A stretch of 64,000 bases of DNA, from positions 124,001 to 188,000 of the forward strand of contig NZ_OX267714.1 of the NCBI RefSeq assembly GCF_946151045.1, written 5' to 3'. Position numbers and translations under genes: made by a program. The notes under the pieces are model-generated. The model searched no databases. It worked only from the letters and a program-made list of their open reading frames with translations, and was not told where the DNA came from. Below, piece after piece: positions 49,080 through 58,669 of this stretch. This stretch comes from Mammaliicoccus sp. Marseille-Q6498 (GTDB taxonomy: Bacteria > Bacillota > Bacilli > Staphylococcales > Staphylococcaceae). Position 1 is the stretch's first letter. Each line of letters opens with the position of its first letter.

Positions 49080-49134
49080 AACGATGGACAAACCTGAAAA
49101 TCATAAGATTTTAATCGGGTTTGTCCATTGTTTT
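49080..49134 (+). terminator. Terminator after efp
   Basis: TGGACAAACC (49085-49094) pairs with GGTTTGTCCA (49118-49127), with further pairing inside (AAAATC / GATTTT) and a T-run. It belongs to the same arm family as 35355-35407. Confidence 0.85.
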
Positions 49135-49225
49135 GCCAAAACTCAGTAAATAAAGTAAAATCAAATTTTTTATATTGCTAAACAATATTAATACAATATC
49201 ATTTATAAATAAAAACGAAAATCTC

Positions 49226-49254
49226 TTGAATTGGTATGACCACTAAAGTAAAAT
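49226..49254 (+). promoter_or_regulatory. Promoter of accBC
   Basis: TTGAAT (49226-49231), 17-bp spacer, TAAAAT (49249-49254), about 43 bp before the accB start. A further TATAAT at 49263 lacks a well-placed -35. Confidence 0.5.
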
Positions 49255-49296
49255 GTATGAAGTATAATGAATTTGAATTTAAAAGGAGTTTTTCAA

Positions 49297-49749
49297 ATGA
49301 ACTTGAAACAAATTAAAGAACTTGTTGATTTATTAGACAATTCTTCTTTAACTGAACTTGATATTAATGATAAAGATTTTAAATTGACATTAAAAAAAGA
49401 AATTAAACAAGAAGTTATTTATAATCAAGCACCATCAAATATGAATGTTGAACAACAACCTTCTACTAATCAATCTGTTCCACAACAACAAGCAACTGAA
49501 CCTGAAGTTGATAACGGAATAACAATTAATGCTCCAATGGTAGGTACTTTCTATAAATCTCCATCTCCTGATGAAGGACCATATGTTCAAGTAGGATCTC
49601 ATGTAGATGCAGACTCAACAGTTTGTATATTAGAAGCTATGAAATTATTTAATGAAATTCAAGCAGAAGTATCTGGTGAAATTACTGAAATTCTAGTTGA
49701 AGACGGACAAATGGTAGAGTATGGCCAACCGTTATTTAAGGTGAAGTAA
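49297..49749 (+). CDS. accB: Biotin carboxyl carrier protein of acetyl-CoA carboxylase
   Basis: 150 residues from ATG 49297 behind AAAGGAG; an in-frame upstream ATG at 49267 precedes that site. The N-terminal dimerising helix (KQIKELVDLLDNSSLTELDI) is followed by a Gln/Pro-rich linker (about 50-75). The biotinyl domain has the modified lysine in ILEAMKLFNEI. It carries CO2 between AccC and AccAD in fatty acid synthesis. Confidence 0.97.
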   Translation: MNLKQIKELVDLLDNSSLTELDINDKDFKLTLKKEIKQEVIYNQAPSNMNVEQQPSTNQSVPQQQATEPEVDNGITINAPMVGTFYKSPSPDEGPYVQVGSHVDADSTVCILEAMKLFNEIQAEVSGEITEILVEDGQMVEYGQPLFKVK

Positions 49750-49750
49750 T

Positions 49751-51109
49751 ATGAAAAAAGTATTGATAGCAAATAGAGGGGAAATTGCGGTAAGAATCAT
49801 TAGAGCTTGTAGAGAATTAAATATACAAACGGTCGCAATTTATTCAGAAGCTGATAAAGATGCCTTACATACTCAAATAGCTGATGAAGCATACTGTGTT
49901 GGACCGACACAATCTAAAGATTCATATTTGCATGTACCTAACATTATCTCAATTGCCAAATCAACAGGTTGTGACGGTATTCATCCTGGTTACGGATTTT
50001 TAGCTGAAAATAGTGACTTCGCAGAAATGTGTGAAGCATGCCAAATTAAATTTATAGGCCCTAGTTATAAATCTATTCAAAAAATGGGTATTAAAGATGT
50101 TGCTAAAGAAGAAATGATTAAAGCAAATGTACCTGTTGTACCTGGTAGTGAAGGTTTAGTCGATACTGTTAAAATTGCTAAAAAATGTGCAAAACAAATC
50201 GGTTATCCTGTAATTATTAAAGCTACAGCTGGCGGTGGCGGTAAAGGTATCAGAATCGCTCGTAATGAAGAAGAATTAGTTACAGGTTTTAGAATGACAC
50301 AACAAGAAGCAGAAACTGCTTTTGGTAACAAAGGACTATATTTAGAAAAATTTATCGAAAACTTTAGACATATCGAAATACAAATTATTGGTGATTCTCA
50401 AGGTAATGTTATTCATTTAGGAGAACGTGATTGTACTATTCAACGTCGTATGCAGAAATTAGTAGAAGAATCTCCTTCACCTGTATTATCTGAAAAGATG
50501 CGTAAAGAAATGGGTGAAGCTGCTATAAGAGCTGCAAAAGCTGTTGAATACGAAAATGCAGGAACGATTGAATTTATTTATGATCTAGATGAAGATGCGT
50601 TTTATTTCATGGAAATGAATACGCGCATACAAGTTGAACATCCTGTAACTGAAATGGTAACGGGTATGGATTTAGTTAAATTACAATTACGAGTTGCTAG
50701 TGGAGAAGCACTACCATTAACTCAAGAAGAAGTTGATTTATCTGGACATGCAATCGAATTTAGAATCAATGCAGAAAGTCCATTTAAAAAATTCATGCCA
50801 TCTCCAGGTAAAATAAATCAATATTTAACGCCAGGCGGTTATGGTGTAAGAATTGATTCAGCATGTTACACAGGATATACTATACCACCTTACTATGATT
50901 CAATGGTTGCAAAGCTTATTGTATATGGTAAAGATAGAACAGAAGCCATTCAAATTGGTAAAAGAGCATTGACTGAGTTCTTAGTAACTGGTATTGATAC
51001 GACGATCCCATTCCACTTAAGATTATTGGAAAATGATATTTTTGAATCAGGTATTTTTAATACCAATTTCCTAGAGATTCATGATATTATGAATAATGAA
51101 GATAATTAA
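49751..51109 (+). CDS. accC: Biotin carboxylase subunit of acetyl-CoA carboxylase
   Basis: 452 residues. An ATP-grasp enzyme with KVLIANRGEIAVRIIRACRE at the N-terminus. The Gly-rich loop is KATAGGGGKGIRI, and the metal site is FMEMNTRIQVEHPVTE. It carboxylates biotin on AccB using bicarbonate and ATP. One base separates it from accB, so production is stoichiometric. Confidence 0.98.
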   Translation: MKKVLIANRGEIAVRIIRACRELNIQTVAIYSEADKDALHTQIADEAYCVGPTQSKDSYLHVPNIISIAKSTGCDGIHPGYGFLAENSDFAEMCEACQIKFIGPSYKSIQKMGIKDVAKEEMIKANVPVVPGSEGLVDTVKIAKKCAKQIGYPVIIKATAGGGGKGIRIARNEEELVTGFRMTQQEAETAFGNKGLYLEKFIENFRHIEIQIIGDSQGNVIHLGERDCTIQRRMQKLVEESPSPVLSEKMRKEMGEAAIRAAKAVEYENAGTIEFIYDLDEDAFYFMEMNTRIQVEHPVTEMVTGMDLVKLQLRVASGEALPLTQEEVDLSGHAIEFRINAESPFKKFMPSPGKINQYLTPGGYGVRIDSACYTGYTIPPYYDSMVAKLIVYGKDRTEAIQIGKRALTEFLVTGIDTTIPFHLRLLENDIFESGIFNTNFLEIHDIMNNEDN

Positions 51110-51121
51110 GGAGGGATTCAA

Positions 51122-51481
51122 ATGGCTAAAACAATTGAAAATGATAAGCCTTCTTTAGGTAAGATTGAGATAGCACCAGAAGTAATTGAAGTCATAGCAA
51201 GTATAGCTACAACAGATATTAAAGGTGTCTCTCATATGCAATCTGTTTTTAACAAGAATTCTTTAGAAAAATTCGGGAAAAAGAATTTCGGCAAAGGAAT
51301 AAAAGTCGACATAAAAGATGATGGTATTTATATTAATGTATATTGTTCATTTGATTATGGAACTAAAATTTCTGAAACAGCTAGAAAAGTCCAATCCGAA
51401 ATTAAACATGCTTTAAATACGATGACAGCATTAACACCAAAAGAAGTTAATGTACATATCGTCAATATACACTTTCAATAA
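51122..51481 (+). CDS. Asp23/Gls24 family protein (YqhY)
   Basis: 119 residues. The central DUF322 motif is IEIAPEVIEVIASIATTDIKGVSHM, ending with PKEVNVHIVNIHF. Bacillus YqhY, in the same place after accC, is linked to control of acetyl-CoA carboxylase activity. A related role is likely here by context. Ribosome site AAGGAGGG. The spacer before nusB holds a perfect palindrome. Confidence 0.92.
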   Translation: MAKTIENDKPSLGKIEIAPEVIEVIASIATTDIKGVSHMQSVFNKNSLEKFGKKNFGKGIKVDIKDDGIYINVYCSFDYGTKISETARKVQSEIKHALNTMTALTPKEVNVHIVNIHFQ

Positions 51482-51496
51482 TAAACAATGATTAAT

Positions 51497-51520
51497 TAAG
51501 AGGATGCGCGCATCCTCTTA
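51497..51520. terminator. Perfect 24-bp palindrome between yqhY and nusB
   Basis: TAAGAGGATGC directly joins GCATCCTCTTA through GC, forming a GC-rich hairpin without a long T-run. It may be a weak attenuator, an RNA processing site or a stabilising 3' end. Confidence 0.6.
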
Positions 51521-51539
51521 TTCTTTGAAGGAGAAGAAT

Positions 51540-51929
51540 ATGAAACGAACAGAATTAAGAGAAATAGTTTTTAAAACTTTATACCAATTAGAAAACAATA
51601 AGACCGAATTAACAGTAGAAGAAGCGATTGCTTATTTAGTAGAAGACTTTAAAGGCGAACAGTATCTATATGTTAAAAACTTTGTTAAAGAAGTAATTGA
51701 AAAACGTGAAGAATTAGATGATATTTTCAAACCTCATTTAAAAAATTGGACACTAGAACGATTATTGAAGACAGACAGAATTATATTAAGAATGGCAACT
51801 TATGAAATAAACTATACAGATACACCTCAAAAAGTCGTGTTTAATGAAGCGGTTGAAATTGCTAAAATTTATAGTGATGATGAACATTATAAATTTATCA
51901 ATGGTGTTTTAAGTAGATTATCAAACTAA
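51540..51929 (+). CDS. nusB: Transcription antitermination factor NusB
   Basis: 129 residues from ATG 51540 behind GAAGGAGAAG; an in-frame upstream start at 51504 would run through the palindrome. All-helical NusB fold with KRTELREIVFKTLYQLE at the start. The RNA-binding region is FVKEVIEKREELDDIFKPHLKNWTLERLLKTDRIILRMATYEI. It joins NusE to bind boxA in rRNA antitermination. It starts a run nusB-xseA-xseB-ispA. Confidence 0.96.
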   Translation: MKRTELREIVFKTLYQLENNKTELTVEEAIAYLVEDFKGEQYLYVKNFVKEVIEKREELDDIFKPHLKNWTLERLLKTDRIILRMATYEINYTDTPQKVVFNEAVEIAKIYSDDEHYKFINGVLSRLSN

Positions 51930-51944
51930 TAAAGAGTGATATAA

Positions 51945-53270
51945 ATGGATAAATATTTATCAGTAACAGCTATAACTAAATATATTAAATATAAATTTGA
52001 TCAAGACCCTCATTTACAAAACGTATTTATTAAAGGTGAAATTTCAAATTTTAAGCGTCATTCAAGTGGACACCTTTATTTTGCATTAAAAGATGATAAA
52101 GGTGTATTAAGTGCGATGATGTTTAAATCAAATGCTAGTCATTTATCCTTTAATCCTAAAGAGGGTGACCAAGTACTTGTAGAAGGTCGTATTAGTTTAT
52201 ATGAATCAAGAGGCTCATATCAAATCTATGTCCAATCTATGCAATTAGATGGAATAGGCTTGTTATATGAGAAGTTTGAAGCATTAAAAAAGGAATTAGC
52301 TGAAAAAGGTTACTTCAATTCAGAACATAAATTGAGTATCCCTAAGTATCCTCGAAAAATAGCAATTCTAACTGCTTCGACTGGTGCTGCGATTAAAGAT
52401 ATTTGTTCAACTCTTGATAAACGTTACCCACTTGCTGAACAAGTATTGATTAGTACATTGGTTCAAGGTAAAGAAGCTAAGGATAATATCATTAACAATA
52501 TTAAACAAGCGGATTCTTTAGGTGTTGATGTTATTATCGTTGGTCGTGGCGGTGGTTCAATTGAGGATTTGTGGAGTTTTAACGAAAAAGAAGTTGTTGA
52601 AGCGATATACAATTGTTCTACGCCAATTATTTCTGCTGTAGGTCATGAAACGGATACAACGTTAAGTGATTTTGTTAGTGATGTAAGAGCTGCAACGCCT
52701 ACTCAAGCCGCAGTTATAGCGACACCTGATATTAATGCATTGTATCAACTTATTACAAATGCTCGTCAATATTTAACGAAACACATAACACAAACGATAC
52801 AACGTGATAGACAAAATTTAAATCAACTTTCATCATATTATAAATTAAAAACACCTTCGTTATTATATGATCAAGAGACACAACTTTTAGATGATTATCA
52901 AAAGCAATTAAATCGAAATTTGGAAAAAACAATCGTACGAAACAAACATCGTATTGATATACTTCAAAATAAATTGAGAATTGGTCCAATTTCTAATAAA
53001 ATAAATCAATATAAGCAGGACTTTAAACGTTTAGATCATGAGCAAACACAACTGATGAATCGAATTATTCTACAAAAAAAGCAATTGCTCACAAGTAAAT
53101 TGACGCAATTAGATGCATTGAGTCCAACTCAAACAATGCTTAGAGGTTATTCTATCATCGAAAAAGATGATAAAATAATTACAAGTAAAGAAGATTTAAA
53201 AATAGAAGATGATATTACTATTAACTTAAAAGATGGTAAAATAAAAGCTAATGTAAAAGAAATTAGGTGA
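51945..53270 (+). CDS. xseA: Exodeoxyribonuclease VII large subunit
   Basis: 441 residues. An N-terminal OB fold ([24 protein letters not shown]) precedes the catalytic core with [18 protein letters not shown] and [19 protein letters not shown] long coiled-coil middle (about 265-380) follows. It degrades single-stranded DNA in repair. The stop overlaps the xseB start by 4 bp. Confidence 0.97.
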   Translation: MDKYLSVTAITKYIKYKFDQDPHLQNVFIKGEISNFKRHSSGHLYFALKDDKGVLSAMMFKSNASHLSFNPKEGDQVLVEGRISLYESRGSYQIYVQSMQLDGIGLLYEKFEALKKELAEKGYFNSEHKLSIPKYPRKIAILTASTGAAIKDICSTLDKRYPLAEQVLISTLVQGKEAKDNIINNIKQADSLGVDVIIVGRGGGSIEDLWSFNEKEVVEAIYNCSTPIISAVGHETDTTLSDFVSDVRAATPTQAAVIATPDINALYQLITNARQYLTKHITQTIQRDRQNLNQLSSYYKLKTPSLLYDQETQLLDDYQKQLNRNLEKTIVRNKHRIDILQNKLRIGPISNKINQYKQDFKRLDHEQTQLMNRIILQKKQLLTSKLTQLDALSPTQTMLRGYSIIEKDDKIITSKEDLKIEDDITINLKDGKIKANVKEIR

Positions 53271-53494
53271 CGATAGTGGCTAAAGAACAAAACTTTGAAG
53301 AAATGATGGTTGAATTAGAAAAAGTAGTAGGCAAATTAGATGAAGAAAATATTTCATTAGAGGAGTCTATTGAACTTTATCAACGAGGAATCGAATTAAG
53401 TACTAAATGTGAAACAAAACTAAAAGAAGCTGAAGATAAAGTGAATAAATTAGTCGAAAAAGAAGGTAATTCGAATGAATCAGATCATGAATAA
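53267..53494 (+). CDS. xseB: Exodeoxyribonuclease VII small subunit
   Basis: 75 residues, starting at GTG 53267 in the ATGA-type overlap (GTGA) with xseA. The two-helix coiled coil [35 protein letters not shown] is diagnostic. Several copies wrap each XseA. Its 3' end overlaps ispA by 20 bp. Confidence 0.95.
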   Translation: MTIVAKEQNFEEMMVELEKVVGKLDEENISLEESIELYQRGIELSTKCETKLKEAEDKVNKLVEKEGNSNESDHE

Positions 53495-54353
53495 GTATGT
53501 TGTTAAATTTAATGAATCACTAGAAAAAACACAATTAAATCCAGTCGTTGATACTCAATTAGAAACAAGTATGCGTTATTCTTTGTCAGCAGGGGGTAAA
53601 CGTATTAGACCTGTGTTACTTTTAATGACACTTTCTATGTTAAATACCGATATCAATAAAGGCATGGAGACGGCAAAAGCTCTAGAAATGATTCATACTT
53701 ACTCACTTATACATGATGATTTACCAGCAATGGATAACGATGACTATAGAAGAGGTATCGAAACAAATCATAAAGTTTATGGTGATGCTACAGCGATACT
53801 TGCTGGTGATGCCCTTTTAACAAAAGCTTTTGAACTCATCACGAAAGATACAAACCTCATTCCAGAAGATAAAGTTAAATTAATTAGATTGCTTTCTGAA
53901 TCTGCAGGCCATCAAGGTATGGTTGGTGGGCAAATGTTAGATATGGCTAGTGAAAACAAAGAAATTTCATTAGATACTTTACGCAAGATTCATAGATATA
54001 AAACAGGTGCACTTATACGTTTTTCTGTAGTTGCAGCATGTACAATTGCTAATGTGAATAGTAAAACATTCTTATTATTAGATTCATTTAGCCAAGAGTT
54101 AGGGTTAATTTTTCAAATAAAAGATGATTTATTAGACATTGAAGGTGATTTTGATAAACTAGGTAAAGCTATAGGTAGTGATGAAACGAATAATAAAAGT
54201 ACTTATATTTCTATATTAGGGAAAACAAATACAAAAATAGCATTAGAACAACATGTAAATCAGGCATTATATTTACTTGAACAACTTGAAGGTCAATATA
54301 ATGTTGATGAGCTAAAATCAATTACAAAGTTATTCGCAAATAGAGAAAATTGA
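53475..54353 (+). CDS. ispA: Farnesyl diphosphate synthase
   Basis: 292 residues. The first Asp-rich motif is DDLPAMDND and the second is DDLLD, followed by [14 protein letters not shown]. The [11 protein letters not shown] motif binds IPP. The region before the first Asp-rich motif, SLIHDD, suits a short-chain (C15) product. It condenses IPP with DMAPP and GPP, using the IPP made by the MEP genes of this window. The start ATG 53475 follows GAAGG. dxs lies 61 bp downstream. Confidence 0.95.
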   Translation: MNQIMNKYVVKFNESLEKTQLNPVVDTQLETSMRYSLSAGGKRIRPVLLLMTLSMLNTDINKGMETAKALEMIHTYSLIHDDLPAMDNDDYRRGIETNHKVYGDATAILAGDALLTKAFELITKDTNLIPEDKVKLIRLLSESAGHQGMVGGQMLDMASENKEISLDTLRKIHRYKTGALIRFSVVAACTIANVNSKTFLLLDSFSQELGLIFQIKDDLLDIEGDFDKLGKAIGSDETNNKSTYISILGKTNTKIALEQHVNQALYLLEQLEGQYNVDELKSITKLFANREN

Positions 54354-54414
54354 TTTTAAATGCGTTCATAATTTGTGATGAAGTATAGGAAATAGGGCTA
54401 AAGGTGGTAAGACA

Positions 54415-56292
54415 ATGGATGTTTCAAAAATACAAAATCCATCCTTTATAAAAGGAATGTCTAATACTGAACTTGAACAATTAAGTGAAGAGATTAGAAA
54501 GTTCTTAATTGAAACTTGTTCAATTACAGGTGGACATATTGGAGCAAATTTAGGTGTAGTAGAGTTAACGCTAAGCTTGCATAAACATTTTAATAGTCCA
54601 ACAGATAAAATTATTTGGGATGTAGGGCATCAAGCATATATTCATAAAATATTAACTGGTAGAGGACATGAGTTTAATTCATTAAGACAATATAAAGGCT
54701 TATGTGGATTTCCTAAAATGCGAGAATCAGAACATGATGTATGGGAAGCTGGACATAGTTCTACTTCTTTATCTGCAGCTATGGGGATGGCTAAAGCTCG
54801 TGATATTTTAGGTGGATCTAATCATGTTGTTCCAGTTATAGGTGATGGTGCATTAACAGGTGGTATGGCACTTGAAGCACTTAATCATATCGGACATGAT
54901 AAAACAAATCTAACAATTATTCTAAATGACAATGAAATGAGTATCGCACCTAATGTAGGTGCAATGCACAATATGTTTGGACGAATTAGAACAAACCATA
55001 ATTATAATAGATTTAAATTTGATGCAGAAAGCTTCATTAGTAGATTGCCTGGTGGCGATAAATTAAGAGATTCTGCTGATAAAATTAAAGACAGTTTAAA
55101 ATATTTAGTTGTTGATGGTATATTCTTCGAAGAATTAGGTATTAAATATATTGGACCGGTTGACGGTCATAATTTTAAAGAACTTGATGAAGCAATATGT
55201 GCATCGAAACAAATTAACAAACCTGTAATCATTCATGTTGTAACTAAAAAAGGTAAAGGCTATAAACCTGCCGAAATAGATACAATAGGAACTTGGCACG
55301 GCTTAGGGCCATATAAACTTGAAACTGGTGAAGTTATCAAAGGTAAAACTGAAGGTCCAGCATGGAGTGCTTTAATGAGTGATGAAGTGTTGAGTTACGC
55401 TAAGAAAGATAAACATATTGTAGCGATAACACCAGCGATGCCTGTTGGTTCTAAATTGACGAAATTCCAACAAGAACTGCCAGAACAATTCTTTGATGTA
55501 GGTATAGCTGAACAACATGCTGTAACTATGGCTGCAGGATTAGCTACTCAAGGTATGAAACCGTATGTTGCTATATATTCAACATTTATGCAACGTGCTT
55601 ATGATCAATTATTACATGATGTTGATAGACAAAACTTAAATGTCTTGTTTGGTGTAGATCGCTCAGGATTAGTTGGTGCTGATGGTGAAACACATCAAGG
55701 TGTATTCGATATCGGTTTTCTAAGTCAATTCCCTAATTTCACAATTATGATGCCTAAAGATGGGGACGAAGCTAAAGAAATGGTTAAAACTGCTTTTGAA
55801 ACAGACCATGGACCTATGGCAATTAGATACCCTAGAGGCAATGCGCCAAGTTTAGATGAAAGTAAACAACATGAAATATTAGAAATAGGCTCTTGGACTA
55901 AAGAACGTGAAGGTATTGATATATCACTTATAAGTTATGGTCCAACAGTTGAATTAATAACAGAAGTAGCTGATGATTTATTAAAAGAAGGTATCAATGC
56001 TAACGTTATTAACGCAAGATTTATTAAACCTATGGATGAAGAAATGCTTCATGAATTAGGTCAGCTTAATAAACCAATTCTTACTGTTGAAGAATCAATG
56101 TTAACAAGTGGATTAGGTAGTAAAATTGCTACATTTATAAAAGATAATGATTATAATAATAAATTACGTAGAATCGGTATAAACGATGAATACATTGAAC
56201 ATGGCGATGTTAATTTACTATTAGAAGATATCGGTATTTCTGCAGCAAATATAAAAGCATTAGCAAAATCATTAATAGATAATCAAAAATAA
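54415..56292 (+). CDS. dxs: 1-deoxy-D-xylulose-5-phosphate synthase
   Basis: 625 residues. The thiamine diphosphate site is [35 protein letters not shown], preceded by [15 protein letters not shown]. The C-terminal half has [15 protein letters not shown] and [15 protein letters not shown]. It joins pyruvate and glyceraldehyde-3-phosphate, the first MEP-pathway step. Ribosome site AAAGGTGG. Its place after xseAB-ispA is as in Bacillus. S. aureus-type staphylococci use mevalonate and lack this gene, so it is a strong lineage marker. Confidence 0.98.
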   Translation: MDVSKIQNPSFIKGMSNTELEQLSEEIRKFLIETCSITGGHIGANLGVVELTLSLHKHFNSPTDKIIWDVGHQAYIHKILTGRGHEFNSLRQYKGLCGFPKMRESEHDVWEAGHSSTSLSAAMGMAKARDILGGSNHVVPVIGDGALTGGMALEALNHIGHDKTNLTIILNDNEMSIAPNVGAMHNMFGRIRTNHNYNRFKFDAESFISRLPGGDKLRDSADKIKDSLKYLVVDGIFFEELGIKYIGPVDGHNFKELDEAICASKQINKPVIIHVVTKKGKGYKPAEIDTIGTWHGLGPYKLETGEVIKGKTEGPAWSALMSDEVLSYAKKDKHIVAITPAMPVGSKLTKFQQELPEQFFDVGIAEQHAVTMAAGLATQGMKPYVAIYSTFMQRAYDQLLHDVDRQNLNVLFGVDRSGLVGADGETHQGVFDIGFLSQFPNFTIMMPKDGDEAKEMVKTAFETDHGPMAIRYPRGNAPSLDESKQHEILEIGSWTKEREGIDISLISYGPTVELITEVADDLLKEGINANVINARFIKPMDEEMLHELGQLNKPILTVEESMLTSGLGSKIATFIKDNDYNNKLRRIGINDEYIEHGDVNLLLEDIGISAANIKALAKSLIDNQK

Positions 56293-56337
56293 ATACGTTT
56301 AATATAAGAATATATAAATGATAAACATCTTAAATTT

Positions 56338-56380
56338 GGACAAACTTGAAGAGCGAAAGCTTTTTCCTCAAGTTTGTCTA
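56338..56380 (+). terminator. Terminator after dxs
   Basis: GACAAACTTGA (56339-56349) pairs with TCAAGTTTGTC (56368-56378), followed by a T-rich but interrupted tail. It belongs to the GGACAAAC arm family also seen at 35355 and 49085. Confidence 0.7.
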
Positions 56381-56463
56381 TATTTATGGCTAGAAAATGT
56401 ATTATATTATTTTTATATTTATAGAATGTAGCGCTTACATTACTATTTTTACAAATTTTATGC

Positions 56464-56488
56464 TATTATTAATGTATAAATATTCATT
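56464..56488 (+). promoter_or_regulatory. Extended -10 promoter and ARG box of argR
   Basis: TGCTATTAT gives an extended -10 (hexamer 56464-56469). Directly after it, AATGTATAAATATTCATT (56471-56488) matches the ARG box WNTGAATWWWWATTCANW with one mismatch. A repressor bound here would block transcription start, suggesting argR autoregulation. Confidence 0.65.
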
Positions 56489-56504
56489 AGTTGAGGTGTA
56501 TGAC

Positions 56505-56957
56505 ATGGCAAATAAAACTATGCGTCAAATTAAGATAAGAGAAATTATTTCTAACGAACAAATAGAAACACAAGAAGAATTAGTTAGACGTTTAAATGAG
56601 CATGATTTGAATATCACGCAAGCTACAATTTCACGTGATATAAAGGAATTACAATTAATTAAAGTTCCAGCTCCTTCTGGTCAATACATTTATAGTTTAC
56701 CAAGAGATAGAAAATATCATCCCATTGATAAACTCGGTAGGTATTTAATGGATTCATTTGTAAAAATTGATGGAACTGATAATTTATTAGTTTTAAAGAC
56801 TTTACCGGGGAATGCACAATCTATAGGTGCAATTATTGACCAAATAGATTGGAAAGAAGTATTAGGTACAATTTGTGGTGATGATACATGTTTAATTATA
56901 TGTAAAGATAAAGAATCTGGAGAAGTCATCACAGATAGAATTTTCAATATGCTTTAA
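56505..56957 (+). CDS. argR: Arginine repressor ArgR/AhrC
   Basis: 150 residues from ATG 56505 behind GAGGTG; a long in-frame extension back to 56397 overlaps the promoter and is not used. The N-terminal winged helix ends in [19 protein letters not shown]. The C-terminal hexamerisation and arginine-binding domain has [12 protein letters not shown] and [15 protein letters not shown]. It represses arginine biosynthesis and activates catabolism. It precedes recN as in Bacillus, but the tlyA-type gene that usually separates dxs and argR is missing. Confidence 0.96.
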   Translation: MANKTMRQIKIREIISNEQIETQEELVRRLNEHDLNITQATISRDIKELQLIKVPAPSGQYIYSLPRDRKYHPIDKLGRYLMDSFVKIDGTDNLLVLKTLPGNAQSIGAIIDQIDWKEVLGTICGDDTCLIICKDKESGEVITDRIFNML

Positions 56958-56974
56958 AGGAGATTTAATAAACT

Positions 56975-58645
56975 ATGTTACAAGCACTTACAATTAAACA
57001 ATTCGCTATAATTGAATCATTAGAAATAAATTTTTCAGATGGATTAACTGTGTTAAGTGGTGAAACGGGAGCAGGTAAATCAATCATCATAGACGCTATT
57101 GGTCAGTTGGTAGGTGCTAGAGCATCACAAAGCTTTGTTAGACATGGTGAGCAAAAAGCAACAATCGAAGGCGTATTTGATATTGATAATGTACCAAACG
57201 TAAACGAAATTTTACGGGAATTAGATATAGATTTTGATGAAGATTTTCTTTTCGTTAAAAGAGAAATCTTTGCATCAGGTAAAAGTTTATGTAAATTAAA
57301 TAATCAAAATGTTACATTATCTGATTTAAAACTTGTGATGCAAGAATTACTGGATATTCATGGTCAGCATGAAACGCAAGTATTATTAAAGCCTAAATAT
57401 CATCTTACGTTATTAGACAATTATGCAGACGGTAAATATCAAAAGGAATTTGAAAATTATCAATCAGCATTTCAATCTTACCGAACTAAAAAACAAGAAC
57501 TTGAAAAGTTAGAATCTCAAGATCAAGCTTTATTACAAAGATTAGATTTGATAAAATTCCAACGAGATGAATTACAAGATGCAGATTTAAAAGAGGATGA
57601 ATTAGACTTTTTAAATCAAGAAATTAAAAAACTTCAAAATCACGAGAAAATCAATGAAAGTCTGAATAAAGCTCACCTATTATTAAGTAGTGAAGAAAAT
57701 ATTACAGATAAAATATATGAACTGAATCAAGAAATACAACACATTAATGACATAATACCAGACAAATATGCTTCTTTTAGCGAAGAATTAGATCAGATGT
57801 ATTATACTTTGGAAGATTATAAACATGAATTATATAATGAATTAACTTCTAACGATTTTGACGAGTCATTATTAAATGAATATGAATCAAGATTAAACGT
57901 TTTAACAGACTTAAATAGAAAATATGGTAAAAGTATTCCAGAACTGATTAAATATAGAGATAAAATTGATGACGAAATTTATAAAATAGAAAACTATGAA
58001 CAAAGTACATCTCAACTTAGAGAAGAAATTCAAGATTTATATCAGAAAGTAATGGATTACGGGAAACAACTATCTAGCAAAAGAAGAAAAGTTGCATTAA
58101 AACTAAGAGATAAATTGGTTGAAGAAGTTCAGAATTTGCACATGAAAGATGCGAATATAGAAATAGCATTTACTAAAACGCCGCCAAACAAATCAGGTTT
58201 AGAAGAAATTGAATTTCTAATTAGCCCAAATAAAGGAGAACCACTGAAGAGTTTGAATAAAATAGCTTCTGGTGGTGAACTTTCAAGAATTATGCTTTCA
58301 CTTAAAAGTATATTCGTATCATCTAGAGGGCAAACTGCTATTTTGTTTGATGAAGTCGATACAGGTGTATCAGGACGTGTTGCTCAAAAAATGGCAGAAA
58401 AAATGTATCAAATATCACAATCTCTTCAAGTCATATGTATTTCTCATTTGCCACAAGTGGCAGCAATAAGCGATAATCATTTATATATTACTAAAGAAAC
58501 AGTTAACGATCGTACAATTACATCTATTAAACAACTAGATGGAGAAGATAAAATTGATGAGATTGCTAGAATGATTTCTGGTGTTGAAGTTACTGAATTA
58601 ACTAGACAACATGCTAAAGAAATGATTGTCCAGAATAAAAAATAA
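56975..58645 (+). CDS. recN: DNA repair protein RecN
   Basis: 556 residues. An SMC-like protein with Walker A SGETGAGKSIIIDAI near the N-terminus, DIHGQHETQ (Q-loop region), and a long coiled coil (about 150-370). The C-terminal signature is ASGGELSRIMLSLK with Walker B AILFDEVDTGVSG. It acts early at double-strand breaks. Ribosome site AAAGGAGA. The next gene is the Spo0A-like regulator with a 24-bp gap; Bacillus has spoIVB between them. Confidence 0.97.
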   Translation: MLQALTIKQFAIIESLEINFSDGLTVLSGETGAGKSIIIDAIGQLVGARASQSFVRHGEQKATIEGVFDIDNVPNVNEILRELDIDFDEDFLFVKREIFASGKSLCKLNNQNVTLSDLKLVMQELLDIHGQHETQVLLKPKYHLTLLDNYADGKYQKEFENYQSAFQSYRTKKQELEKLESQDQALLQRLDLIKFQRDELQDADLKEDELDFLNQEIKKLQNHEKINESLNKAHLLLSSEENITDKIYELNQEIQHINDIIPDKYASFSEELDQMYYTLEDYKHELYNELTSNDFDESLLNEYESRLNVLTDLNRKYGKSIPELIKYRDKIDDEIYKIENYEQSTSQLREEIQDLYQKVMDYGKQLSSKRRKVALKLRDKLVEEVQNLHMKDANIEIAFTKTPPNKSGLEEIEFLISPNKGEPLKSLNKIASGGELSRIMLSLKSIFVSSRGQTAILFDEVDTGVSGRVAQKMAEKMYQISQSLQVICISHLPQVAAISDNHLYITKETVNDRTITSIKQLDGEDKIDEIARMISGVEVTELTRQHAKEMIVQNKK

Positions 58646-58669
58646 AATGATTTGATAGGGTGTTTAGTA

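Noticed and set aside
56427-56439. TGTAGCGCTTACA as a cre site before argR
   Set aside because: It is one base shorter than a cre palindrome, so the half-site spacing is wrong for CcpA. It is mentioned only as a possible weak site.
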